DNA from: Pseudaquidulcibacter sp964557085
Lineage (GTDB): Bacteria > Pseudomonadota > Alphaproteobacteria > Caulobacterales > Aquidulcibacteraceae
Direction of reading: 5' to 3'
DNA length: 48,184 nt
Assembly (NCBI GenBank): GCA_964557085.1
Contig: CAZKYS010000003.1
Location: 1 to 48,184, forward strand
The notes beneath the pieces were generated by a model. The model was not told where the DNA came from and searched no databases. It worked only from the letters and a program-made list of their open reading frames with translations. A program made the position numbers and the translations under genes. Below, in pieces: positions 1 through 6,400 of the stretch. The first letter of the stretch is position 1; every line of letters starts with the position of its first letter.

Positions 1-14
1 GCCCAAGCGAAGCG

Positions 15-503
15 TCACAAACCTCCACCTACGGTGGAGGTCATGACTTTTGTTTGGTTTGTTATAGGTGGTGGTGGTGGGGTTTCGTTGGCTGTTTCTA
101 ATTTTTCTTTGTTTTCATCAAGTAAATTATTGTATTTATCGAGATAGACTTGGCAGCCGTCTTTATAGGCTTCGGTTTTGCCGCCACAGTCGCTATCTTC
201 GTTAAAATCTTGGGATTTAGCCCATTCAAAACCTGCATTGGTATCTTGGCAGTTTTCAGTGCATTTTTCGCCATTTGCGGTGTCATAATTCATGGTTGAA
301 AGGCTGGCTTTCGTTAATTCGCGTGCCTTGATTTCTATAAGTTCTTTTTGTTTATTTTCTTGTTCCTCAAGGATTCTTTCTTTTTGTGCCTCTGCGGCAC
401 TGATTGTTTTTTCAATTTTATGATGATTTACAGGCTTAATGCGCATATTATAGCCTATTAAGGCTGCGCCACATAAAATTGCCACTAAAACGTAATTTTT
501 CAT
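15..503 (-). CDS. Membrane-anchored, cysteine-containing protein of unknown function
   Basis: Not assigned to a named family. The 162-residue protein begins with a hydrophobic segment (about residues 4-17) that looks like a signal anchor. A charged, coiled-coil-prone stretch rich in E, K and Q follows (residues 30-65). After that comes a small domain with four cysteines (CTENC, then DC and GC) and the pattern AGFEWAKSQDFNEDSDC...YKDGCQVYL, followed by a proline run (PPPPP) and a Gly-rich C-terminus. I recall similar short 'AGYxWA...DC...GC' segments in other alphaproteobacterial hypothetical proteins, which suggests a small disulfide-stabilised periplasmic domain; that is inference. It is the last gene of a four-gene minus-strand operon, and its ATG lies one base after the stop of the acyltransferase gene. 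A 9-bp perfect hairpin (21-41) lies inside its last codons. Confidence 0.75.
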   Translation of the reverse strand: MKNYVLVAILCGAALIGYNMRIKPVNHHKIEKTISAAEAQKERILEEQENKQKELIEIKARELTKASLSTMNYDTANGEKCTENCQDTNAGFEWAKSQDFNEDSDCGGKTEAYKDGCQVYLDKYNNLLDENKEKLETANETPPPPPITNQTKVMTSTVGGGL

Positions 504-504
504 A

Positions 505-1614
505 TTAAACCTTTATAATTATATTCTTTTTATCAAGCCAAATTGCAAAAATAAAGCAAGTAAATACTATAATAATTGAAAAAAATAAACTTCCCAATGC
601 GTCATGGAATAAAGTATTTATAAAGTCTGCGCTTAAAAAACTATATAGATTTTTGCCTTTTGAAACTTGAATTGTCATCATTATTTTTAAAAGTGCGATT
701 GAAAAGATATAAATCACCAATGGATTTTTTCCAAAAATTTCAAAGAATTTGGCGCCAAATTTGAACCTATTGTAAAAGGCCATAATCCCAACCAAAACCA
801 ATATATCAAGCCCGATACAAAGCATCACATAGCTTGAAGTCCAAAGTTTTTTTGAAATTGGGAAAAATTGCCCCCAAATTAATCCAATCAAAACCGCACC
901 AATTCCATAAATCAAAAGTGGCATCATTGTTTTGTTGTTATCATTTGTGTTTTGAATGAATTTCGTTGTTAAAAATCCCGCCAAAATATTGGCGATTGCC
1001 GGAATTGTGCCCAATAACCCTTCGGGTTCAAAGCCGCCATCGCGGCGATAGATGTGGGATTTTGGAATGATTAAATTATCAATATAAGTGCCAAAATTTG
1101 CCAATTTATCGTATTGAAGCCCGCTTGGCGCGCCAAAATATAAAAGCCCCCAATAGGCGAATAATAAAGCAAACATGGCAATTAAAACCCAATTGGGCTT
1201 TAAATATCTTATTATAAAACTTGCAAAGAAATAACAAAGCGCGATGCGCTGCAAAACCCCCATAAATCTTAGGTTTTTAAAATATTTCCATTCAAAATTC
1301 CCATCCTTATTGAACAAAAAGAATGGAAACCAAGCGAGTGCAAGGCCGATTAAAAATATCAATATTGTTCGCTTAAAGACTTTGGCAAAATATTGCGCAT
1401 CTGAAAATCGCCCCATTTTGATAAAGGCAATCGAACTTCCGGTTGCAAATAAAAAAGACGGAAACACCCAATCGGCAATTGTAAAACCAAACCATTCGGC
1501 ATGATCAAGCATAGGAAAGGGGGGCGCACCTGTTCCTTGTGAATTAACAATTATCATCAAAACAATTGTTAAACCGCGAAAAATATCAAGTGATAAATTG
1601 CGCCCCGCATTCAT
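505..1614 (-). CDS. NagX/HGSNAT-like transmembrane acyltransferase (DUF5009/COG4299)
   Basis: A polytopic inner-membrane protein of 369 residues with about ten hydrophobic segments. The N-terminus shows the family signature: LSLDIFRGLTIVLMIIVN, then DHAEWFGFTIADWVFPSFLFATGSSIAF. This group (heparan-alpha-glucosaminide N-acetyltransferase-like, bacterial NagX) carries an acetyl group from cytosolic acetyl-CoA across the membrane to a sugar, and the His of the DHAEW motif is the expected acetyl-carrying residue. The substrate cannot be read from the sequence. Bacterial members often occur with amino-sugar uptake genes, but no such genes are nearby. The start ATG is three bases after the stop of the PEBP-like gene, so the two are almost certainly co-transcribed. 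Length is normal for the bacterial family. Confidence 0.85.
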   Translation of the reverse strand: MNAGRNLSLDIFRGLTIVLMIIVNSQGTGAPPFPMLDHAEWFGFTIADWVFPSFLFATGSSIAFIKMGRFSDAQYFAKVFKRTILIFLIGLALAWFPFFLFNKDGNFEWKYFKNLRFMGVLQRIALCYFFASFIIRYLKPNWVLIAMFALLFAYWGLLYFGAPSGLQYDKLANFGTYIDNLIIPKSHIYRRDGGFEPEGLLGTIPAIANILAGFLTTKFIQNTNDNNKTMMPLLIYGIGAVLIGLIWGQFFPISKKLWTSSYVMLCIGLDILVLVGIMAFYNRFKFGAKFFEIFGKNPLVIYIFSIALLKIMMTIQVSKGKNLYSFLSADFINTLFHDALGSLFFSIIIVFTCFIFAIWLDKKNIIIKV

Positions 1615-1617
1615 TAA

Positions 1618-2157
1618 TTAACGCCCGTATTTTGCAATAATACTTACTTTTTCAATGGTATTTGCATTAAGCATAAAACCAACCATTGCCGCACTTGCAT
1701 CTTTATCAAGTGGGATTTTATCGGTTTTTAGGGCATGGATTGTGAAAATATAGCGATGTGGTTTATCACCTTGTGGTGGGCAAGCGCCGCCAAAGCCATA
1801 AGTTCCAAAATCTGTACGGCTTTGAGTTGCGCCATCATTTGTGGTATTTGAACCATAATTTAAAGGCAATTGATTGGTTTCTTTTGGAATATTAAACACC
1901 ACCCAATGCCACCAACCCGAACCAGTTGGCGCATCAGGGTCATAAACAGTAAGTGCGAATGATTTCGTATCTTTTGGCGCACCAGACCATGAAATCTGCG
2001 GCGAAATATTTGCGCCAGAACAGCCAAAGCCATTAAATACCTGCTCTTGCTTAAGGGTTTTGCCATTGGCAACATCATTCGATTTAATTGCCATTTTCGC
2101 ATTCGCACTTGTGCAAATCAAAAGACTAACCAAACTTGTAAGAATAATTTTTTTCAT
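1618..2157 (-). CDS. YbhB/YbcL-type PEBP-like protein, secreted
   Basis: A phosphatidylethanolamine-binding/RKIP superfamily protein of the bacterial YbhB/YbcL type. Conserved pieces are visible: CSGANISPQISWSGAPKDTKSFALTVYDPDAPTGSGWWHWVVFNIP, and later GACPPQGDKPHRYIFTIHAL. These form the anion-binding pocket (DPDAP, GxW-HW, HRY). The N-terminus, MKKIILTSLVSLLICTSANA, is a classical Sec signal peptide, so the protein should be periplasmic. I chose the ATG at 2157 because AAAGGTGA lies just upstream and because the longer ORF would run over the preceding gene's stop. The ligand and physiological role of bacterial PEBPs remain unclear. It is the second gene of the cupin-PEBP-acyltransferase operon, ten bases after the cupin stop. 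Confidence 0.9.
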   Translation of the reverse strand: MKKIILTSLVSLLICTSANAKMAIKSNDVANGKTLKQEQVFNGFGCSGANISPQISWSGAPKDTKSFALTVYDPDAPTGSGWWHWVVFNIPKETNQLPLNYGSNTTNDGATQSRTDFGTYGFGGACPPQGDKPHRYIFTIHALKTDKIPLDKDASAAMVGFMLNANTIEKVSIIAKYGR

Positions 2158-2167
2158 AATTTCACCT

Positions 2168-2638
2168 TTAATAATCACTGCCATCTTTATGGGTAAAGCG
2201 CCATTTTTTATTTTCGTCTTGAAAAGCTTTTAAATCATCATTGGGATATTCGGCACTATCATCAGGAAGCCTATCACCAATTTCAAGATAGACCACATCA
2301 TTTTCGCTTTTATTGACCAAATGATGCGCGCTTTCCCCCGCCTTGAAACCAGCGCACATTCCAGGGGATAATTCATATTCACCATTTTCGGTTATTAATG
2401 TTGGATTGCCTTCAAGAATATAAATGAATTCATCCTGCACTGAATGCTTGTGAAATAGCGCAGACATGCAGTTTGGCGGCAATCTTGTATGATTTACGCC
2501 AAAAGAAGAAAGGCTAAAATAGTCACCAAGCCTTCGTTTTACCCTATCTTTTACTAATGAATAAAAGGGTTCAGGGTAGTTTGATAAAGGATAGGTGCGT
2601 TCGACATCTTCGGCATTTAAAAATTCTTTCTTACTCAT
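2168..2638 (-). CDS. Cupin-domain protein
   Basis: A 156-residue cytoplasmic protein with a single cupin barrel. The first cupin motif is visible as H-T-R-L-PP...ALFHKHSVQDEFIYILEG, giving the metal-ligand set HxH-x4-E. The second is seen as SPGMCAGFKAGESAHHLVNKS. The pattern resembles the cupins annotated as mannose-6-phosphate-isomerase-like or auxin-binding-like, but no specific reaction can be assigned. A longer ORF exists upstream; I chose the ATG at 2638 (MSKKEFLNAED) because it fits the family N-terminus and leaves an 87-bp divergent promoter region with the ester hydrolase gene at 2726. It is the first gene of the minus-strand operon that runs to position 15. Confidence 0.88.
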   Translation of the reverse strand: MSKKEFLNAEDVERTYPLSNYPEPFYSLVKDRVKRRLGDYFSLSSFGVNHTRLPPNCMSALFHKHSVQDEFIYILEGNPTLITENGEYELSPGMCAGFKAGESAHHLVNKSENDVVYLEIGDRLPDDSAEYPNDDLKAFQDENKKWRFTHKDGSDY

Positions 2639-2725
2639 AAAAATTTCCTGACATTTGTCTTGCGAATGTTTTGCAATATGGCATTTTTGATGATAGCAAT
2701 AAAGAAAAATATTTTCAGGTATAAA

Positions 2726-4639
2726 ATGACAAAAACTCACAAATTAATTTCATATATCGCGTTAAGTTTGGCAATTTCTTCATTGCCATATAATGTTTTG
2801 GCGCAAGATACATCGGCAAAAATTGTTACGCCAATGACACCCGAAATGCTTGGCAAATATGATAATATTCGTGAAGAGGCTGATTTTATAAAACGTGTTG
2901 AAATGATTCCAATGCGTGATGGCGTTAAATTATACACCGTCATCGTGATGAAAAAGGGCACGCAAAATGCCCCAATTTTGATGTCGCGCACGCCATATAA
3001 TGCAAAACGTTCAACATCGCGAAACCTAAGCCAAAAAATCGAAGAAATATTGCCTGTTATGGATGCTGAGTTTGTTGATGACGGCTATATTCGTGTTTAT
3101 CAGGATATACGTGGGCGCAATAATTCAGAGGGTGAATTCATAATGAATCGCCCAATAATTGGCGAATTGAATAAAACAAATGTTGATGAATCAACTGATG
3201 CTTATGATACAATCGACTGGCTTGTAAAAAATGTTAAAGAATCAAATGGCCGTGTTGGTATAACGGGTTCAAGCTATGTTGGTTTCACCGCACTTGTTGC
3301 AACAATCAACCCACATCCTGCATTGCGCGCAAGTGTTCCGCAAAGCCCGATGGTTGACGGTTGGATGGGTGATGATTGGTTCCATAATGGCGCATTCCGC
3401 CAGCCCAATTTTGATTATATAACATCTATGACCACCGATAAGGGCGATAATGATGATGTGCCTTATGGAAATGGCGATGATTATTTGAAATTCTTGTCTG
3501 CTGGTTCTGCGGGTGATTTTGCGAAAAAATGGGGGGTTGATAAATATCCATTTGCGCAAAAAATTATGCAGAACCCATCTTATTCTGATTTCTGGTCGAA
3601 ACAGGCGGTTGATAAATGGCTTGTAAATACGCCATTAAAAGTTCCAACAATGCTTGTTGTTGGGCAATGGGATCAGGAAGATTCTTATGGCGCACCCGCC
3701 GCATACAAGGTTTTAGAGGCCAAAGATAAAAATAATGACATGGTATCATTAGTGATTGGCCCTTGGCGCCATTCGCAGGTTAATTATGATGGTTCAAACC
3801 TTGGCGCACTTAAATGGGCAGGGGACACTGCCAAAGAATTTCGCGTTAAATATATGAAGCCATTTTTGGATCATTATTTAAAAGATGCGCCAAACCCAAA
3901 TACGCCGCCAGTTCTGACATTTGATAGTGGCAAAAATCATTGGAATATTTCACAAAGCTGGACAGGTGGAACACCAACACCAATATATTTCAATGAAAAC
4001 AACACACTTTCATTCAAAACCCCTATGAAATCTGGTTCTGAAACTTATATTTCAGATCCTAAAAAACCAATTCCTTATGTTGCGCGCCCAATTCATACAC
4101 GCGATGCCAATATTTGGAAGCCGTGGCTGGTAAGTGATCAAAGATGGGCGGCAACGCGAACCGATGTTGCGGTTTTTGAAACCCCAGAGCTTGATAAAGA
4201 CATTCATATTCAAGGGGCGCCAATGGTGAATTTATTTGCATCAACATCTGGAACAGATGGCGATTATGTTGTTAAATTAATTGACGTTTACCCTGATGAA
4301 GATACTTATTCACCTGATATGGCGGGTTATCAACTTGCGGTGGGGCTTGAAATTTTCCGAGGGCGTTATGTAGATGGTTTTGATAAGCCACGCGCTTTAA
4401 AAGCAGGGCAGGTAGAGAATTTCAAATTTGGCCTTCCAAATGTTGATCACACTTTCAAAAAAGGCCATAAAATAATGGTTCAAGTGCAATCAACTTTATT
4501 CCCGCTTTATGATAGAAACCCGCAAAAGTTTGTGCCAAACATCTTTTATGCCAAGCCCGAAGATTATCAAAAGACGGAGATAAAAGTTCAATTTGGTGGA
4601 AATGCAAATTCATCAGTGATTTTGCCGGTGGTGAAATAA
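2726..4639 (+). CDS. Alpha-amino-acid ester hydrolase (CocE/NonD, S15-like)
   Basis: A secreted serine hydrolase of 637 residues with a signal peptide (ALSLAISSLPYNVLAQ). I recognise the alpha-amino-acid ester hydrolase group within the CocE/NonD family. The YQDIRGRNNSEGEF and ESNGRVGITGSSYVGF blocks and the PQSPMVDGWMGDDWFHNGAFRQ block all match what I recall of the Xanthomonas and Acetobacter enzymes. By my count the nucleophile is Ser183 (GSSYVG), the acid Asp316 (WDQED) and the base His349 (GPWRH). The 133- and 33-residue spacings equal those I recall for S174/D307/H340 of the X. citri enzyme. The carboxylate cluster that binds the substrate alpha-amino group is also present (Asp217, Glu318, Asp319). 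Such enzymes hydrolyse or transfer alpha-amino acyl esters and amides, including beta-lactams with phenylglycyl side chains; the native substrate is unknown. The start at 2726 is preceded by a weak CAGGT. Confidence 0.92.
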   Translation: MTKTHKLISYIALSLAISSLPYNVLAQDTSAKIVTPMTPEMLGKYDNIREEADFIKRVEMIPMRDGVKLYTVIVMKKGTQNAPILMSRTPYNAKRSTSRNLSQKIEEILPVMDAEFVDDGYIRVYQDIRGRNNSEGEFIMNRPIIGELNKTNVDESTDAYDTIDWLVKNVKESNGRVGITGSSYVGFTALVATINPHPALRASVPQSPMVDGWMGDDWFHNGAFRQPNFDYITSMTTDKGDNDDVPYGNGDDYLKFLSAGSAGDFAKKWGVDKYPFAQKIMQNPSYSDFWSKQAVDKWLVNTPLKVPTMLVVGQWDQEDSYGAPAAYKVLEAKDKNNDMVSLVIGPWRHSQVNYDGSNLGALKWAGDTAKEFRVKYMKPFLDHYLKDAPNPNTPPVLTFDSGKNHWNISQSWTGGTPTPIYFNENNTLSFKTPMKSGSETYISDPKKPIPYVARPIHTRDANIWKPWLVSDQRWAATRTDVAVFETPELDKDIHIQGAPMVNLFASTSGTDGDYVVKLIDVYPDEDTYSPDMAGYQLAVGLEIFRGRYVDGFDKPRALKAGQVENFKFGLPNVDHTFKKGHKIMVQVQSTLFPLYDRNPQKFVPNIFYAKPEDYQKTEIKVQFGGNANSSVILPVVK

Positions 4640-4652
4640 AATTATTTTACTC

Positions 4653-4688
4653 TTGATTTCTTAACTAATGTTACTTTATAACATAGCA
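4653..4688 (+). promoter_or_regulatory. Putative promoter with Zur-like palindrome for the MerC-like gene
   Basis: ATGTTA-CTTTA-TAACAT (4668-4684) is a perfect 6-bp inverted repeat. Its spacing and half-sites match the GTTA-N5-TAAC core of the proteobacterial Zur box. It overlaps a plausible -10 (TATAAC, 4677-4682) placed 18 bp after TTGATT (4653-4658). Transcription would then start at about 4689, which is the ATG itself, implying a leaderless mRNA. Promoter and operator are inferred from sequence only. Confidence 0.5.
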
Positions 4689-5093
4689 ATGGAATGTCAT
4701 CACGAGCATAATGAAATTTTACCTAAAGAGCCGCATATTTTTGATAAAATTGCGGTTATAATTTCGGTAGTTTGCCTTGCGCATTGCCTTATCGTGCCTG
4801 TGCTTATAATTATATTACCTTTTTTGGGCTTTTTGGTGCATGATGGCTGGGTTCATACAGCTTTAATTTTCATGGCGGCACCAATTAGCGCTTTTGCGCT
4901 TTGGCGTAATGGTGGTTGGCGAGATACTTTGAATTTATCGCTTGCGATTATTGGGATTTTGCTTCTTGGAATTGGTGCCTTTGCAGCTCATTTAAGCTAT
5001 TGGGAAACCCCTTTGAGTGTTTGCGGTGCCTTACTTGTGGGTTATGTGCATTTACGCAATTTACACCTCCATACTGGCGGGTTGTCACATTAA
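4689..5093 (+). CDS. MerC-domain membrane protein, probably metal (zinc) related
   Basis: A 134-residue inner-membrane protein with four hydrophobic segments. The MerC signature is in the first (VVCLAHCLIVPVLIIILPFLG, with the CxxxC pair), and it has a His-rich N-terminus (MECHHEHNE) and C-terminus (HLRNLHLHTGGLSH). MerC was named for mercury transport, but most chromosomal relatives have no mer operon nearby, and none is seen here. An ORF start at 4668 is possible, but that ATG lies inside a Zur-like palindrome and has no ribosome-binding site. I therefore prefer the ATG at 4689, which also lacks a Shine-Dalgarno sequence and coincides with the predicted transcription start. The overlapping Zur-like box suggests a zinc-homeostasis role, which is inference. 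Confidence 0.85.
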   Translation: MECHHEHNEILPKEPHIFDKIAVIISVVCLAHCLIVPVLIIILPFLGFLVHDGWVHTALIFMAAPISAFALWRNGGWRDTLNLSLAIIGILLLGIGAFAAHLSYWETPLSVCGALLVGYVHLRNLHLHTGGLSH

Positions 5094-5153
5094 TTTAACT
5101 TGTGAAGCATCATAAATTGTAATAGAAGTCCGTGCTATAAACGGAGGTTTACA

Positions 5154-5552
5154 ATGGGTATTTTTAGCAAAATTAAAGACGCAATTTTCGGGCATAAAGC
5201 ACAGGCCGCACCTGCACCATCACCAGTTCAAGCTGCGCCAGAAGCTGCACCTGCGCCAGCTGCACCAGTTGAAGTAAAACCAAGTGCAATCGATGCGGTT
5301 GATGTTGCTGTAATTCTTGACAATATGGTTGATGTTAAAGGCGTTCCATCTAATTGGCGCACTTCAATTGTTGATTTGATGAAATTGCTTGATATCGATT
5401 CATCACTTGGACACCGCAAAGAATTAGCAACTGAATTGGGCTATACAGGCGACCAAGATGATAGCGCGACAATGAATATTTGGCTTCATAAAGAAGTTAT
5501 GAAACAATTGGCGGCAAATGGTGGTATTGTTCCTGCTGGCCTTGCTGACTAA
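5154..5552 (+). CDS. DUF3597 family protein
   Basis: A small protein of 132 residues of the DUF3597 family. The C-terminal domain (residues 47-132) carries the conserved NWRTSIVDLMKLLDIDSSLGHRKELATELGYTGDQDDSATMNIWLHKEVMKQLAANGGIVP. The N-terminus, MGIFSKIKDAIFGH, is a short amphipathic helix typical of the family. A low-complexity Ala/Pro linker (residues 16-42) joins the two. The function is unknown; the fold has been described as helical, and there is no signal peptide. A strong ribosome-binding site (GGAGG, seven bases before the ATG) suggests high expression. The gene stands alone and ends in the bidirectional terminator shared with cutA. Confidence 0.93.
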   Translation: MGIFSKIKDAIFGHKAQAAPAPSPVQAAPEAAPAPAAPVEVKPSAIDAVDVAVILDNMVDVKGVPSNWRTSIVDLMKLLDIDSSLGHRKELATELGYTGDQDDSATMNIWLHKEVMKQLAANGGIVPAGLAD

Positions 5553-5575
5553 TTATTCAAATACAATAAGTTTCA

Positions 5576-5600
5576 AAAAGCCCCCATTTTTGGGGGCTTT
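5576..5600. terminator. Bidirectional rho-independent terminator (DUF3597 / cutA)
   Basis: The stem AAAAGCCCCC / GGGGGCTTT with an ATTTTT loop has an A run on one side and a T run on the other, so it can stop transcription from both converging genes. It overlaps the stop codon of cutA. Confidence 0.9.
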
Positions 5601-5904
5601 ATTCTTCTAGCCATGCAAGATAATCAACTGAAATTGCGCTTATTGGAGTGGCGATAATTTCAGGCACTTCATATTTATGGTTTTCTTTGATTATTTTGGC
5701 AATTTCTCCAAATGATGTTTCGCTTGCTTTAACGCTAAGCGAAAACTCATTTTCGTGGCAAAATTCACCATCCCAAGTGTAGAGGCTTTCAATCTTGGCA
5801 ATATGTGCGCATTTGCAAAGGCCTGCTTCAACCAAAAGACGTGCCATTTTTGTGGCCTCTTCGTGTGTTGCATGGGTTGTTCTTATTAAAATATAGCCAC
5901 TCAT
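5599..5904 (-). CDS. cutA: CutA1 divalent-cation tolerance protein
   Basis: A 101-residue cytoplasmic CutA1 protein, a trimer of ferredoxin-like subunits. Family landmarks are visible: the start GYILIRTTHATHEEATKMARLLVEAGLCKCAHIAKIESLYTWDGE (usually CxNI..I.S.Y.W.G), the KAS/KT strand, and the C-terminal HKYEVPEIIATPIS...YLAWLEE. CutA was linked to copper tolerance in E. coli, but its molecular function is not settled. Length and domain limits are normal. It is transcribed alone toward DUF3597, and the two share a terminator. Confidence 0.95.
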   Translation of the reverse strand: MSGYILIRTTHATHEEATKMARLLVEAGLCKCAHIAKIESLYTWDGEFCHENEFSLSVKASETSFGEIAKIIKENHKYEVPEIIATPISAISVDYLAWLEE

Positions 5905-5950
5905 AACTTATATATCCCAATCTGTGTGCTTCAATTTTAAGTTTAAATCA

Positions 5951-5994
5951 TAAATTATTCTAAAATAATTTATAAAAAGAAAAATTTTCTTTTT
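5951..5994. repeat. Two adjacent AT-rich palindromes
   Basis: TAAATTATT-CTAA-AATAATTTA (5951-5972) is followed at once by AAAAAGAAAA-A-TTTTCTTTTT (5974-5994). Both are perfect inverted repeats with 9- and 10-bp arms. They lie between cutA and the sulfate operon. They could be regulatory sites or, for the second, a weak terminator. Neither function is shown by the sequence. Confidence 0.6.
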
Positions 5995-6079
5995 AATTGA
6001 GTGAATGCAAGATTTTTACCTAATTTATGCAATTGTAATGACGGTCTTCTAATGCGATATGCCACACAAATAATGTATA

Positions 6080-6093
6080 ACTTCACTTGAAGT
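6080..6093. promoter_or_regulatory. Palindrome upstream of the sulfate assimilation operon
   Basis: ACTTCA-CT-TGAAGT is a perfect 6-bp inverted repeat ending 13 bases before the first ATG of the operon. It sits beside a possible -10 (TATAAC, 6077-6082), so it could be an operator for a sulfur regulator. The start codon has no clear Shine-Dalgarno sequence. Confidence 0.35.
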
Positions 6094-6106
6094 ATGGCCA
6101 AAATTA

Positions 6107-6400
6107 ATGAGTAAAAAAATAAAATACCCTGCGATACTTATCGCCCATGATTTATTATCGGGGCAGGTAATATATTGGTCAGGTGAAAAATGGGAAAATG
6201 ATTTCGAAAATGCAATCATTGCAAACAATGAAGATGATTCAAACCATTTAGAAGGCATCGCCCAAAAATTTATTTCTAAAAATCAAGTTGTTGACGCAGA
6301 ATTAGTATCGGTAAACATAATTGATAATAAAATTATTCCCGAACATTTTCGCGTTAAAATCAAAGTTTCAGGCCCAACAATAAAATATGGGGCAATATAA
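6107..6400 (+). CDS. DUF2849 family protein, first gene of sulfate operon
   Basis: A 97-residue protein with no signal peptide or membrane segment, recognised as DUF2849 from the pattern LIAHDLLSGQVIYWSGEKWENDFENAIIANNEDD and from its position. In alphaproteobacteria DUF2849 genes sit directly before the sulfite reductase gene. The biochemical function is unknown; by context it may help sulfite reductase or siroheme handling. The stop overlaps the cysI start as TAATG, which indicates translational coupling. No convincing ribosome-binding site precedes this first ATG, which fits a very short leader. Confidence 0.85.
   Translation: MSKKIKYPAILIAHDLLSGQVIYWSGEKWENDFENAIIANNEDDSNHLEGIAQKFISKNQVVDAELVSVNIIDNKIIPEHFRVKIKVSGPTIKYGAI

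Noticed and set aside
21..41. Hairpin at the left edge as a transcription terminator
   Set aside because: The perfect stem ACCTCCACC/GGTGGAGGT lies within the last codons of the first gene and is not followed by a T run on that strand, so it is probably just the Gly-rich coding sequence.
5905..6106. SAM or other riboswitch before the sulfate operon
   Set aside because: No recognisable aptamer core could be traced, only simple AT-rich palindromes. A covariance-model search would settle it.
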